From assembly GCF_003336805.1 (NCBI RefSeq), contig NZ_QFWJ01000001.1:310001-374000 (forward strand): a stretch of DNA of 64,000 bases, in the 5' to 3' direction. The notes beneath the pieces are model-generated. The model searched no databases. It worked only from the letters and a program-made list of their open reading frames with translations, and was not told the DNA's origin. The translations under genes were made by a program, and so were the position numbers. Positions 55,092-64,000 of this stretch are shown one piece after another. This DNA comes from Marinospirillum perlucidum (GTDB taxonomy: Bacteria > Pseudomonadota > Gammaproteobacteria > Pseudomonadales > Halomonadaceae). The first letter of the stretch is position 1, and each line of letters begins with the position of its first letter.

Positions 55092-56867
55092 ATGTTGAGA
55101 AAGCTGACCGTGAAGGCACGCCTGATCTTTGTGATCGGGTTTCTATCCCTGCTTTTGGCAGTGATTGGCTTTGTGGGCCTGCAGGGTATGGATCACAGTA
55201 ATCAGGCTTTGGATACCGTGATGAACGATCGCCTGATTCCATCCCAGCAGTTGGCTGACATTGAAGTTTATATGCAAGAAAATATTATCGAATTGCAGCT
55301 GGCTGCTATGCATGACCCCCGGCTTGATGAAAGTGTCCTTCATGATCATCAAATCACGATGCATACCAATAAGGTTCGGGAAAATATCGAAAGTATTACC
55401 GAAATTTGGGGAAGGTACATGGATACCTACCTGACACCGGAAGAGGCCCGTCTGGCTGAAGATTTTCAGCGTTTGAGAGGCATCTTCGTGGAAGAGGGGC
55501 TGAGGGAAACCATTGCTTTGCTGGAAGCGGGTGAATTCATGGATGCCAACATGCATATGGTACGTGCTACGCTTCCCGATTTTCGTGATGCCTATGAAGT
55601 GGCTTCCCAACTGATGGATCTGCAAAGACGCGTTGCCCGTGAAGAATACGAAGCGGCAGAAGCCGATTTTGCTGACACCCGGACTGGAACCATTATCACC
55701 ATTATCATTGGTATTGTGATTGCCGTTGTCATAGGTTGGCTGTTGATTCGTGCCATCGTGAATCCGCTTAATCGTGCCGTGGGCTACTTTAACCAGATGG
55801 CCGACGGTAATCTGAATAACCAGATCAAGGCCGACCATGATGATGAAATCGGCAAGATGCTGCAGGCACTGCAGCGGATGCAGGATAAGCTGAGAGATCT
55901 TGTTGGTGAAATCAAGATCTCTGTCGATGCCATTACCACGGCCTCTTCTGAAATTGCGGCGGGTAATACCGACCTTTCCCAACGCACAGAAGAGCAGGCT
56001 TCCAGTCTTGAAGAAACTGCCTCCAGCCTGGAAGAGCTGACATCAACAGTGAAGCAGAATGCTGATAACGCCCGTCAGGCTAATCAATTGAGCTCCAGTG
56101 CCAGTGAGGTTGCAGAACAGGGCGGCGGTAAAGTGAATGAAGCCGTGCTGAAAATGCAGGAGCTAACAGCCAGCGCCGAGAAGATGAGTGAAATTATCAC
56201 TGTCATTGATGGCATTGCTTTCCAGACCAATATTCTGGCACTGAATGCTGCCGTAGAGGCTGCGCGTGCCGGTGAACAGGGACGAGGCTTTGCTGTTGTT
56301 GCGGGTGAAGTCCGCTCCTTGGCGCAGCGTTCTGCAGCGGCGGCCAAGGAAATTCAGGAACTGATCAAGAAAGATGGCGAAATCGTGGAGGCCACCAGTG
56401 AAGTGGTGGAAGCTTCCGGTGCCAGCATGAAAGAAATCGTCAATTCGGTGAAACGGGTTGCCGATATCATGGGTGAGATTTCTGCCGCCTCCGATGAACA
56501 AAGCCAGGGTATTGAGCAGGTCAACCAGGCTGTGATCCAGATGGATGATGTGACCCAGCAGAATGCGGCACTGGTCGAAGAAGCTGCGGCGGCTGCCGAG
56601 TCCTTGGAAGAGCAGGCTCAATCTCTCACGACTTCTGTCTCAATTTTCCGGGTTGATGAATCAACCAACAAGGCAATTGAAACGACCAAGAAAAAGCAGG
56701 CTACCCAGGATCGGGCTCGACTGGGAACTGCTAGTCCGAGCAAAAAGCCGGGGCATCCTGCAAAAGCTAAGGCAGCAGCTGCAGCCAAAAAGGCCCAAAC
56801 GGCTAAGCGACAAGCTCCTCTGCCTCCGCCCAAGCGTCAAGATGACGACGAGTGGGAAGAGTTTTAA
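55092..56867 (+). CDS. Methyl-accepting chemotaxis protein with a four-helix-bundle-like sensor
   Basis: A 591-residue chemoreceptor. TM1 is at ~10-30, with a long helical periplasmic part (~33-195, MCP 4HB-like). TM2 ([20 protein letters not shown]) is near 200-219, followed by HAMP and a signalling domain with [20 protein letters not shown]. The tail rich in Ala/Lys ends DEWEEF, matching the first receptor and the CheR/CheB tether. Start ATG 55092 follows GAGGGGAAAGG. The signalling halves of the two receptors are nearly identical and suggest a gene duplication with swapped sensor domains. Confidence 0.93.
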   Translation: MLRKLTVKARLIFVIGFLSLLLAVIGFVGLQGMDHSNQALDTVMNDRLIPSQQLADIEVYMQENIIELQLAAMHDPRLDESVLHDHQITMHTNKVRENIESITEIWGRYMDTYLTPEEARLAEDFQRLRGIFVEEGLRETIALLEAGEFMDANMHMVRATLPDFRDAYEVASQLMDLQRRVAREEYEAAEADFADTRTGTIITIIIGIVIAVVIGWLLIRAIVNPLNRAVGYFNQMADGNLNNQIKADHDDEIGKMLQALQRMQDKLRDLVGEIKISVDAITTASSEIAAGNTDLSQRTEEQASSLEETASSLEELTSTVKQNADNARQANQLSSSASEVAEQGGGKVNEAVLKMQELTASAEKMSEIITVIDGIAFQTNILALNAAVEAARAGEQGRGFAVVAGEVRSLAQRSAAAAKEIQELIKKDGEIVEATSEVVEASGASMKEIVNSVKRVADIMGEISAASDEQSQGIEQVNQAVIQMDDVTQQNAALVEEAAAAAESLEEQAQSLTTSVSIFRVDESTNKAIETTKKKQATQDRARLGTASPSKKPGHPAKAKAAAAAKKAQTAKRQAPLPPPKRQDDDEWEEF

Positions 56868-56889
56868 TTACTAGAAGTTAATCGATTAG

Positions 56890-56926
56890 CCGCTCTTCCT
56901 GTGCTGAGGGTAGGAAGGGCGGTTTT
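56890..56926 (+). terminator. Terminator-like hairpin between the MCP gene and cheR
   Basis: CCGCTCTTCCT (56890-56900) pairs with AGGAAGGGCGG (56912-56922) with one G-U, followed by TTTT. It could terminate or attenuate transcription after the receptor gene and lower expression of cheR-cheD-cheB. Confidence 0.7.
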
Positions 56927-56944
56927 GAAAGTCATGAGGTGGAA

Positions 56945-57778
56945 GTGAGCACAAAAGAACGGGAATTTGAATTTAAGGACAGGGATTTTGCTAAAATTCG
57001 TGATTTGGCTCACGAAAGGGCAGGCATCTTTCTAAGTCCAAAAAAAAGGGATATGGTCTATAGCCGTATTGCCCGGCGTCTTCGTTCCCTCGGATTGATG
57101 ACTTTTGAGCAATACCTGGCTCACTTGGAAGAAAATGAAGACGAAGCCCAGGATTTTATAAATGCCCTGACAACGAATCTGACTTCATTTTTTCGAGAAG
57201 AGCATCATTTTGACCTTCTGGCCGAGCAGCTGTTGGCCGTCGCTGATAAACGGCGGGGCCCCCTGAAAATCTGGTCCAGCGCCTGCTCAACAGGGGAAGA
57301 GGCTTATTCCCTTGCCATGACGGCTATAGAAACTTTTGGTACCTGGACGCCGCCTGTACGTATTCTGGCAACTGATGTGGATACCAATGTCCTGCAGCAG
57401 GCCAAGCGGGGTGTTTATGCCTCTGACCGGGTGGCCAAAATGCGTGATGATCGAGTCAAAAGCTTTTTTGTCCGAGGCAAGGGAAAGCACGTGGGCATGG
57501 TGAAAATCCGATCCCAGGTCAAAGATCTGATCCATTTCAACTCCCTCAATTTGCTGGCTCCCAATTGGCCGATCAAAGGGCCTTTTGATGCGATTTTCTG
57601 CCGTAATGTGATGATTTATTTTGATAAGCCAACACAATACAAGGTGTTGTCGCGCTTCCACCCCTTGTTAACGGCTGAAGGGCTGCTTTATGCCGGTCAT
57701 TCAGAAAGCTTCCAGCATGCCAGTGATATCTTTCGTCTTAAGGGTAAGACAGTCTTCATGCCTGTGCCTAAGAGGTAA
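56945..57778 (+). CDS. cheR: Chemotaxis protein methyltransferase CheR
   Basis: A 277-residue SAM-dependent enzyme that methylates receptor glutamates. The N-terminal helical domain is at ~1-75 (FAKIRDLAHERAGIFLS), with FINALTTNLTSFFRE and the SAM motif IWSSACSTGEEAYSLAM. DAIFCRNVMIYFD and YAGHSESF follow. GTG at 56945 is preceded by GAGGTGGAA; GTG at 56939 is alternative. It should bind the DEWEEF tails of the two receptors. Confidence 0.93.
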   Translation: MSTKEREFEFKDRDFAKIRDLAHERAGIFLSPKKRDMVYSRIARRLRSLGLMTFEQYLAHLEENEDEAQDFINALTTNLTSFFREEHHFDLLAEQLLAVADKRRGPLKIWSSACSTGEEAYSLAMTAIETFGTWTPPVRILATDVDTNVLQQAKRGVYASDRVAKMRDDRVKSFFVRGKGKHVGMVKIRSQVKDLIHFNSLNLLAPNWPIKGPFDAIFCRNVMIYFDKPTQYKVLSRFHPLLTAEGLLYAGHSESFQHASDIFRLKGKTVFMPVPKR

Positions 57779-57781
57779 GAA

Positions 57782-58414
57782 GTGACAAGTACGCAGGATA
57801 ATCCTGGGGAGGATCCGCAAACCGAGGCTTGGTCGCCAGTCAGCTACTTTGATAGCTATTTTGAAATGGAAGCGATCAAGATACTGCCCGGCGAATATTA
57901 TGTGACTCGTCATGATAAACTGATTGTAACAGTGCTGGGCAGTTGTGTTTCTGCCTGTATTCATGACAAAGTCAGAGGGGTCGGTGGAATTAATCATTTC
58001 ATGCTGCCTTTTGACAGTGAAGACAGTGAGATGATTGACAGTTCTATCCGCTATGGCAGTCATGCCCTGGAGGTTCTCCTGAACCAGCTGTACAAATTGG
58101 GCGCGGATAAAAAGAACCTGCAAGCCAAGGTGTTTGGTGGTGGCGATGTGCTAGCAGGGGAGGGCAGTCATCTGATTGGGGAACGCAATTCCGATTTTTT
58201 GATGAGCTATCTTGAAGCTGAGCAGATTCCTGTGGTGAGTAAAAGTTTACTTGGCCCTTGGCCACAGAAAATTTATTTTTTTCCGGCCAGTGGTCGGGTG
58301 TTGGTGAAAAAGCTTAAGCGTCTGAATAATACGACGATTTTTGATCGTGAAGCAGACTACTTTCAACGACTGCTGAATATCGAAGTGGCAGGCAACGTAG
58401 AGCTATTTGGTTGA
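57782..58414 (+). CDS. cheD: Chemoreceptor glutamine deamidase CheD (first copy)
   Basis: A 210-residue enzyme that deamidates receptor glutamines to glutamate. Catalytic Cys in [14 protein letters not shown] and His in [29 protein letters not shown] and KVFGGGDVL are family blocks. GTG 57782 sits three bases after the cheR stop with AAGAGGTAAGA upstream. The C-terminus ends GNVELFG. A second CheD is encoded at 62724. Confidence 0.92.
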   Translation: MTSTQDNPGEDPQTEAWSPVSYFDSYFEMEAIKILPGEYYVTRHDKLIVTVLGSCVSACIHDKVRGVGGINHFMLPFDSEDSEMIDSSIRYGSHALEVLLNQLYKLGADKKNLQAKVFGGGDVLAGEGSHLIGERNSDFLMSYLEAEQIPVVSKSLLGPWPQKIYFFPASGRVLVKKLKRLNNTTIFDREADYFQRLLNIEVAGNVELFG

Positions 58415-59499
58415 TGAAAAAAGCTAGAATTTCAGTGTTGGTAGTTGACGATTCTGCCCTGATTCGTCGCCTGCTTACCGATCTGATCAATGGCCAGAAA
58501 GATATGGAGGTGGTGGCTACTGCGCCCGATCCTCTCGTTGCCCGCGAATTAATCAAACTCCACAACCCGGATGTTCTGACACTGGATGTGGAAATGCCAC
58601 GCATGGATGGTCTGGATTTTCTCGAGCGGCTGATGCGTTTGCGGCCCATGCCTGTGCTGATGGTGTCTTCCCTGACCGATAAGGGATCAGAAGTGACCCT
58701 GAGAGCACTGGAGCTGGGTGCAGTCGATTACATCTCCAAGCCCAAGGTAGATATCGTTTCCGGCATGACCGCCTATGCCGACCTGATAGCCGAAAAGATC
58801 AGGGCCTGTGCCAGTGCGCGTATCAAGCCTAAAACCCAGGGTAACCAATCGCGGGAAGCTCGCCATCGTGCCAATGCTGTGGCCCTGTCCAGTCATAAAA
58901 CGCGTTACGCCTCGACCGAGAAGGTTATTTTTGTTGGCGCTTCGACGGGAGGAACCGAGGCGATCAAGGAATTCTTGATCGATTTGCCGGCTGATATGCC
59001 GGCGATCATGATCACCCAGCATATGCCGGAGAATTTTACCCGTACCTTCGCAGAGCGCCTGGATCGGGAGTGTTTGCTGCGTGTGAAAGAAGCCCAGCAC
59101 AACGAGAGGGTGCTGCCCGGCCATGTTTATATTGCTCCAGGCAACCTGCATCTGGAGATAGCTCGTAGCGGGGCCAATTACATGACTCGCTTGCTGGACA
59201 CCGCCTTGGTCAATCGCCACCGGCCTTCAGTGGATGTGCTTTTTCATTCTGCTGCCCGGGTTGCCGGTGCTAATGCCGTAGGCGTGATTTTGACTGGAAT
59301 GGGGCGTGATGGTGCTGCAGGTTTATTAGAAATGCGTCGTGCCGGTGCCTATACTCTGGCTCAAAATGAAGCCAGCTGTATTGTTTTTGGTATGCCCAAA
59401 GAAGCCATTGCCCTGGGGGCAGCCCAGGAAGTGTTACCCCTGGTGGATCTTCCTGCACGCGTGATTGAGCGTCTGGGACAAAGAATTAACCGAGTTTAG
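58414..59499 (+). CDS. cheB: Chemotaxis methylesterase/deamidase CheB
   Basis: A 361-residue response regulator. Receiver domain with D12-D13 and phospho-D58 ([13 protein letters not shown]). The linker leads to a methylesterase with Ser in GASTGGTEA, His in [10 protein letters not shown] and Asp in [17 protein letters not shown] 58414 shares its first base with the cheD stop; a TTG in frame at 58411 is not needed. With CheR it sets receptor methylation and adaptation. Confidence 0.96.
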   Translation: MKKARISVLVVDDSALIRRLLTDLINGQKDMEVVATAPDPLVARELIKLHNPDVLTLDVEMPRMDGLDFLERLMRLRPMPVLMVSSLTDKGSEVTLRALELGAVDYISKPKVDIVSGMTAYADLIAEKIRACASARIKPKTQGNQSREARHRANAVALSSHKTRYASTEKVIFVGASTGGTEAIKEFLIDLPADMPAIMITQHMPENFTRTFAERLDRECLLRVKEAQHNERVLPGHVYIAPGNLHLEIARSGANYMTRLLDTALVNRHRPSVDVLFHSAARVAGANAVGVILTGMGRDGAAGLLEMRRAGAYTLAQNEASCIVFGMPKEAIALGAAQEVLPLVDLPARVIERLGQRINRV

Positions 59500-59516
59500 C
59501 CGTTTAAGGAAAGCCA

Positions 59517-60695
59517 ATGAATAAACAACTTGTATGGGCACTTTTAGTCCTCCTGACTTTGGCCGCAGCAGGTCTTGGGTGGCTGCTGCCCGGTTGGCTG
59601 ATTGGTCTGGCTGCTTTGCCGGCCGGTTTCCTTTTGGGGTATTGGCCCTTGCGCGAAAGAGCCAGGGAAAGAATCAGCCAATTGCCGGATCCGTCAAAAG
59701 ACAGCTATATCGAGGGGATTTCCCAGATCGACCTGCAAAAAGACTACCTGCAGGTCGGGGAGACGATCGCTTCGGTGGTTGCGGAATCCAAGGAAGATAT
59801 GGATGCCCTGCAAAACATGCAGACGGATGCATTGAATACCCTGGGGGAATCCTTCAACCGCTTAAAAGCGGACCTGGATGAACAGCAGGATCTGGTACGT
59901 GCGCTCTTGTACGGCGGTGAGAAAGAGCTGGATGCCAGCTCGCATAAGCACATGAGCAACTTTGCCGAGGACACCCTGAAAACCCTGAACAATTTTGTTG
60001 AAACTTCGGTGCAAACCAGTGCTGATCTAATGGAGATGTTGGAAAGAGTCTCTGAATTGTCAGAAGGTATGCCTGAATTGATGAAGGCCTTGGGTGACAT
60101 CGACAATATTGCCGAGCAAACCAATCTGCTGGCCTTGAATGCTGCCATCGAGGCGGCTCGTGCCGGTGAGCACGGGCGGGGCTTTGCCGTGGTTGCTGAT
60201 GAGGTTCGCGCTCTTTCTGCCCGCTCTGCAGAATTTAGTCAAACGATTCAGCGTAATCTCAATGAAATGAATAGGCGCATTGAGAAGCTGGTGGCCGATG
60301 TCAGTAAAATTGCTTCCCAGGACATGAGTTTTATCCTGCGCGCCAAAAAGGAAGTGGAGTCGGCCATAGAGCTCTTGATGGAGAAATCGGACAGCGATAA
60401 ACGGGTTACCGAAGAACTGGAGACTCTCTCTAGCCGCTTGAGTGAAGCTCTCTATGATGCCATGCGGGCCATGCAGTTCGAGGATATGAGCACTCAGACC
60501 ATCCAACACACGCTGTCAGAGCAAAGCCACCTTCTTTTGTTGGTGGAGGCGCTGCAAGCAGGAGCTGATGATCCTCACCAGTTTCATGCCGCCTTGCGCG
60601 AAAGTCTGGATAATTTCCGCAGAGCCAGGGAAGAGCGTAAGTCCAACCCGGTATCCAGTAACTCTATGGATAGTGGTGATATCGATTTATTCTAG
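59517..60695 (+). CDS. MCP-like signalling protein without a sensor domain
   Basis: A 392-residue protein. Two N-terminal membrane helices (~5-45) are joined by a short turn, with no periplasmic domain and no HAMP. A cytoplasmic coiled-coil region (~60-340) includes the chemoreceptor hairpin tip [20 protein letters not shown] and [20 protein letters not shown]. It ends [10 protein letters not shown]. It starts 17 bases after cheB and is followed by the STAS gene. It might read membrane state or be an accessory receptor linking CheA to the partner-switch genes (inference). Confidence 0.88.
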   Translation: MNKQLVWALLVLLTLAAAGLGWLLPGWLIGLAALPAGFLLGYWPLRERARERISQLPDPSKDSYIEGISQIDLQKDYLQVGETIASVVAESKEDMDALQNMQTDALNTLGESFNRLKADLDEQQDLVRALLYGGEKELDASSHKHMSNFAEDTLKTLNNFVETSVQTSADLMEMLERVSELSEGMPELMKALGDIDNIAEQTNLLALNAAIEAARAGEHGRGFAVVADEVRALSARSAEFSQTIQRNLNEMNRRIEKLVADVSKIASQDMSFILRAKKEVESAIELLMEKSDSDKRVTEELETLSSRLSEALYDAMRAMQFEDMSTQTIQHTLSEQSHLLLLVEALQAGADDPHQFHAALRESLDNFRRAREERKSNPVSSNSMDSGDIDLF

Positions 60696-60713
60696 TATTT
60701 GGAGATGTCTTGA

Positions 60714-60998
60714 ATGTCGGACGTAAAAGTAGCGCGTTTGCCGGAAAAATTTGATTTTAGTTTCCATAAAAAATTTAACGAAGACATGGATGCTGCACTG
60801 AAAGATCAGGCGATCAAAGAGATACATCTTGATTTTTCTGCAGTCAATTACCTGGATTCAGCAGCTTTGGGTATGATCGTTTATTTGCATAAAAAGTCCT
60901 CAGCAGTTAACAAGAGTGTGCGAATCATCCATGCTTCAGGTACAGCTGAAGAAATCCTCAAGGTCGCCAATATTGAAAGGATAGTGCCGCTCGGATGA
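60714..60998 (+). CDS. STAS-domain anti-sigma-factor antagonist
   Basis: A 94-residue single STAS domain of the SpoIIAA/RsbV class. The phosphorylatable Ser is S49 in NYLDSAALGMIVYLHKK. The Ser form would bind an anti-sigma or other kinase partner; phosphorylation by an RsbW-like kinase would release it, and PP2C would restore it. It overlaps the REC-PP2C-HATPase gene by four bases, so the two are translationally coupled, resembling the HsbA-HsbR pairing of Pseudomonas. Confidence 0.88.
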   Translation: MSDVKVARLPEKFDFSFHKKFNEDMDAALKDQAIKEIHLDFSAVNYLDSAALGMIVYLHKKSSAVNKSVRIIHASGTAEEILKVANIERIVPLG

Positions 60999-62716
60999 AT
61001 CAGCCTGTTGAGCCAGATATGGCTTACCAACTGCTTATCGTTGCAGCTGATCAGGAGCTTAGTGCTTCCCTGGCCTCAGCTTTAAAGGCCATGGATTTGA
61101 AAGTGACCCTGGCCAGTAGCCTGGAGGTTGCACGACAATGCCTGGATTCGGGGCATTTATTCGACTTGGTGTTGCTGGATGAAACCTTGCCAGAGGGCTC
61201 AGGATTGACGCTTCTGGATCATCCGGTCTTTTCTGATCAGCAGGAGGTGTCGGCCACTGCAGCAATTTTATTGGCCGGTCGGGAAGATGAGCAACTGATC
61301 GAAGCGGCAGCGGCTAGCGGCATCAGTGACTATCTGGTCAAGCCATTCAGTTTTTCCTTGCTCGATTTGAAGGTTCGTTCCCAGATGAAGCGGGCAGCCT
61401 TGTCCCGCCGTGTACTGGATCAGAAAATTCGCCTCGAACGCCTTCTCGATGCCAGCAATCGTGAAGCTGAAATGGCTTCTTATGTTTTTTATAACAACCT
61501 GCTTGATCATGTTTCCGATACGATTCGAGGCTTTAGCCGTTACCTCAATGCCAATAGCGATTTTTGTGGTGACCTGATTCTGGCTAAGGCTTCTCCTTCC
61601 GGTAGCACTTTTATCCTGCATGCCGATGCCATGGGGCACGGGCTTTCTGCCACCATGACGCTGCTGCCGCTCGTGGATGTTTTCCATAGCATGATCAACA
61701 AGGGTTACGCCTTGCCGATGATTGTCAGGGAAATGAATCGCAAGCTGCATTTCAAACTTCCGCCAGATCGTTTCGTTGCTGCCTCGGTGATAGAGCTGGA
61801 TGTACTGCACGATCAGGTGAGTATCTGGAATGGCGGTATGCCTACACTTTATCATCTGGACGGCGAGGGCCAGGTTGTTGCCAGTTATCCTTCTCGCCAT
61901 ATGGCTTTGGGAATTTTGGATAACCTGAGTTTTGATTCTGATGTTGAGCGTTTCCAGTTGGAAGGTCAGGGTGGGCTTTTCGGCTGTAGTGATGGTTTGA
62001 CTGAGCAGGTTAATGCTGCCGGGGAAAGCTATGGAATCGAGCGTTTACTGACGGGGTTGGGCAGTGCTTCCCGTCATAGTCTGATGACGACCCTGATTGC
62101 CCAGCTTAAGGAATTCTCCGGTGTTCCTTCCTTTGATGACGATGTCTCCCTGTTTTACGTTAACTTTCCCGAACTCATCTACTTCCAAGACCTGCTCTAC
62201 CAGTGTAATAGCAATAACCTGGAACAGCTGGCTATCGACCCCTTTGTCTGGGAATTGACGCTCCAGGGGCGGCAGATCGGTGAGCAGGAAGTACCTGCTC
62301 TGTGCAATGATTACCTGCAGGACTTGGGTTTCCCCCAGCCCTTCTGTCAGAAAGCCTTTACCATTATCAGCGAATTGATTAACAACGCCATTGAGCATGG
62401 TCTGCTGGACCTCAAATCTGCACTCAAGCAGGATGCCGAGGGATTTCTGGAATACTATGTTTTACGTGAGCAGAAGCTGCAGGAACTTGGAGCTGATGAT
62501 CAAGTCAGAATCAGGTTGCAATGGCAGCAGGCTTCTCAAAACCCCTTTGCCTTGCTGATAGAGATAGATCAGAGTGGTAAGGGGTTCAAGGCTGAAGAAG
62601 TGCTGCAGCAGCCCCGTACAGAGCTTGCCGGTCGCGGCCTGATGTTGATTAAAAAGCTAGCCAGCCATCTGGAATTCCAGAAGGAAGGGCGCCTGGCTTT
62701 GGCTATGTTGGAGTAG
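60995..62716 (+). CDS. Response regulator with PP2C phosphatase and serine-kinase HATPase domains (HsbR-like)
   Basis: A 573-residue three-domain protein. REC at ~10-130 has phospho-D62 (LVLLDETLPEG) and Lys near 115 (YLVKPFS), but one of the paired N-terminal acids is Ala (VAADQE). PP2C/SpoIIE at ~175-395 has FCGDLILA, ADAMGHGLSATM, GCSDGLTE and DDDVSLF metal motifs. RsbW-type HATPase at ~410-573 has SELINNAIEHG, DQSGKGF and GRGLMLIKKL. It should both phosphorylate and dephosphorylate the adjacent STAS protein, with direction set by the receiver. The layout matches HsbR. Confidence 0.85.
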   Translation: MNQPVEPDMAYQLLIVAADQELSASLASALKAMDLKVTLASSLEVARQCLDSGHLFDLVLLDETLPEGSGLTLLDHPVFSDQQEVSATAAILLAGREDEQLIEAAAASGISDYLVKPFSFSLLDLKVRSQMKRAALSRRVLDQKIRLERLLDASNREAEMASYVFYNNLLDHVSDTIRGFSRYLNANSDFCGDLILAKASPSGSTFILHADAMGHGLSATMTLLPLVDVFHSMINKGYALPMIVREMNRKLHFKLPPDRFVAASVIELDVLHDQVSIWNGGMPTLYHLDGEGQVVASYPSRHMALGILDNLSFDSDVERFQLEGQGGLFGCSDGLTEQVNAAGESYGIERLLTGLGSASRHSLMTTLIAQLKEFSGVPSFDDDVSLFYVNFPELIYFQDLLYQCNSNNLEQLAIDPFVWELTLQGRQIGEQEVPALCNDYLQDLGFPQPFCQKAFTIISELINNAIEHGLLDLKSALKQDAEGFLEYYVLREQKLQELGADDQVRIRLQWQQASQNPFALLIEIDQSGKGFKAEEVLQQPRTELAGRGLMLIKKLASHLEFQKEGRLALAMLE

Positions 62717-62723
62717 TGGCAAT

Positions 62724-63332
62724 ATGGAAATAGAAGTGGATAAGCATTTTGCATTGTCGCACTATTTTGACCGGCATTTTGAGGTGCCTGCAGTCAAGGT
62801 CCTGCCGGGTGAGTATTATGCGACTGATGAAGGAGAGATGCTGGTCACGGTTCTGGGCTCCTGCGTTGCCGTCTGTCTGAGAGATAACTACTCGGGAATT
62901 GGCGGTTTGAACCATTTTCTTCTACCCCATGATTCTTCTGCCAATGCTTCTCCTTTGAATGAATCGGCCCGCTATGGCGTTTATGCCATGGAATTGCTTG
63001 TAAACCATCTACTCAAGCTGGGGGCACAACGCCGTCGCCTGGAAGCCAAGGTGTTTGGTGGGGGCAAGGTGATCAAGGATTTCAACTTTGCCAATGTCGG
63101 CGAGCGTAATGTGAAGTTTGTGATGGAACATCTACGCAACGAAGGCATTCCCGTCGTTGCCAAGGATGTATTGGATATCTATCCGCGCAAGGTGCACTTT
63201 TTCCCTTCTACCGGCAAGGTGATGTTGAAGAAGATCAATACCCTTCACAACCGCACCATTGTGGAAAGGGAAAACAAATACCTCAAGCAGGTGGAGCACA
63301 AGCCACAGGTTGGCGAAGTGGATCTCTTCTAA
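62724..63332 (+). CDS. cheD: Second chemoreceptor deamidase CheD
   Basis: A 202-residue CheD paralogue. Catalytic Cys in [14 protein letters not shown] and His in GGLNHFLLP are kept, as are RYGVYAMELLVNHLLKLGAQ and KVFGGGKVIKDF. It ends VGEVDLF, like the first CheD. ATG 62724 is eight bases after the phosphatase/kinase stop, so it belongs to the same operon. The first copy is far from identical, so specialisation (another receptor, or the sensorless MCP) is plausible. Confidence 0.92.
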   Translation: MEIEVDKHFALSHYFDRHFEVPAVKVLPGEYYATDEGEMLVTVLGSCVAVCLRDNYSGIGGLNHFLLPHDSSANASPLNESARYGVYAMELLVNHLLKLGAQRRRLEAKVFGGGKVIKDFNFANVGERNVKFVMEHLRNEGIPVVAKDVLDIYPRKVHFFPSTGKVMLKKINTLHNRTIVERENKYLKQVEHKPQVGEVDLF

Positions 63333-63339
63333 CTCTAGG

Positions 63340-63376
63340 CGGTTACCTGCCGCCAGCGGCGGAAACTTTTTGCTCG
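63340..63376. terminator. Weak hairpin between convergent genes at the right edge
   Basis: CCGCC-AGC-GGCGG (63350-63362) is followed by AAACTTTTTG. The stem is short and the T-run is offset by four bases, so this is only a possible terminator of the cheD-ending operon. Confidence 0.35.
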
Positions 63377-63378
63377 TT

Positions 63379-64000
63379 TTAAAGACGGGCTATGATGAAG
63401 TGGCCGTCTTCCAGTACCTCAAGATGACTGTAGTGGCAGTGGAAATTATGGTCGTCCAGATGCAGGAGGGCTGACTGGCCTAGTCCGTTATCCCTGACCT
63501 GGATTTCCAGTTTCCCCCGCTCAACTGCCGTGCCCGGTTCGCTGAACATGCATAACTCCAGAAAAGAATCGGCGGGAAGGCGTTCCAGAGCTTCACGGCG
63601 TTGCTGGTAGTAATACTGCAGGCCAGCCTCGCCCTTGGTTTCCAAGAGCTGGCTTTTAAGGTTAGGTGAGAGTTCCAGGATATTGCTGTGGAGTACCCAG
63701 GAGGTAAGCTCATGGGCTACTGTAAAGATTCTCTGGATAAGCGGTGTGTCCATCCCCAGGGTTTGCAGAAAATCATGGGTCAAAGCAGGTAGGGCTTCAT
63801 TGATCAGCTGCTCACCTTGGACTTTGATCTTCCACTCAAAAGGGTCTCTGGGTAAATTCAGGTCTGTAAACTGGCAGCCTTCAGCCGGTGATAAACGGGA
63901 TTTGAGGCGATCAAAGTCCATTAATACCAGCGAGATATCATCATCGGGGATGGCTTGCCTGGAGTGATCTTCTACTGCTTCCAGCAAGCCAGTAATGTAA
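63379..64000 (-). CDS. Partial PP2C/HATPase protein, C-terminal part, with degenerate ATP site
   Basis: The reading frame runs off the right edge, so only the last ~207 residues are seen. It aligns by eye with the end of the phosphatase/kinase at 60995: DDDISLVLMDF (PP2C end), LPRDPFEWKIKVQGEQL (against DPFVWELTLQG), and QRIFTVAHELTSWVLH (against AFTIISELINNAIEH). The Asn of the N-box is gone (TSWVLH), the G1 motif reads RDNGLGQ, and the G2 GRGL segment is absent. ATP binding is therefore unlikely. It is convergent with the second cheD, so it is transcribed as a separate unit. It could act as a regulatory pseudokinase. Confidence 0.75.
   Translation of the reverse strand, partial: YITGLLEAVEDHSRQAIPDDDISLVLMDFDRLKSRLSPAEGCQFTDLNLPRDPFEWKIKVQGEQLINEALPALTHDFLQTLGMDTPLIQRIFTVAHELTSWVLHSNILELSPNLKSQLLETKGEAGLQYYYQQRREALERLPADSFLELCMFSEPGTAVERGKLEIQVRDNGLGQSALLHLDDHNFHCHYSHLEVLEDGHFIIARL

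Overview
The window is chromosomal DNA of a gammaproteobacterium. A PsrA-like TetR regulator, a complete rnfABCDGE-nth block, an AsrA-type Lon protease, MsbA/WaaP-type LPS genes and a chemosensory operon ordered like the second che cluster of Pseudomonas all point to the Pseudomonadales/Oceanospirillales side of the class. GC looks close to one half (not counted). Genus cannot be fixed from the sequence alone. No tRNA, rRNA, CRISPR array, transposase or prophage gene was seen.

Left part (1-15.4 kb): a beta-CASP metallo-beta-lactamase nuclease whose Shine-Dalgarno sequence lies inside a long hairpin, then a tandem repeat array that copies the 3' end of that gene. Next come pgi, a UDP-glucose dehydrogenase relative that has lost its catalytic cysteine, a second array of REP-like repeats, and galU. 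galU leads into a cell-envelope run: msbA, a TagD-like cytidylyltransferase, an O-antigen ligase/polymerase, a LicD-family protein and a GT90 glycosyltransferase. Facing it on the minus strand are a glycosyltransferase, a CDP-glycerol glycerophosphotransferase-like protein and a WaaP-type LPS kinase. Together they suggest an LPS core carrying phosphate and glycerol-phosphate (or another CDP-activated alcohol). A PAP2 phosphatase follows.

Middle part (15.4-43.9 kb): mostly housekeeping genes. These are an M16C peptidase, a diguanylate cyclase, an orphan ModA-like binding protein, Lon (AsrA type), serS, the glutathione-dependent formaldehyde pathway (adhC, fghA, divergent LysR), rarD, a LmrA/MsbA-type ABC exporter, cysQ, acnA, an RND efflux pair next to psrA, an L,D-transpeptidase, a LysE exporter with a divergent MocR regulator, and a DUF3334 protein that carries a CheX/CheC-type phosphatase signature plus a CheZ-like tail. 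Two copies of a ~194-bp MITE-like element with terminal inverted repeats flank the fghA-adhC-LysR-rarD block.

Right part (43.2-64 kb): nth-rnfEGDCBA on the minus strand, then a long plus-strand signalling operon. Its order is MCP, cheY, cheA, cheW, MCP, cheR, cheD, cheB, an MCP-like protein without a sensor domain, a STAS anti-sigma antagonist, a REC-PP2C-HATPase protein and a second cheD. A truncated, apparently ATP-binding-dead relative of the phosphatase/kinase faces it at the right edge. The set joins a CheA/CheY chemosensory pathway to an RsbV/RsbU/RsbW-style partner switch. It is the most interesting system in the window.
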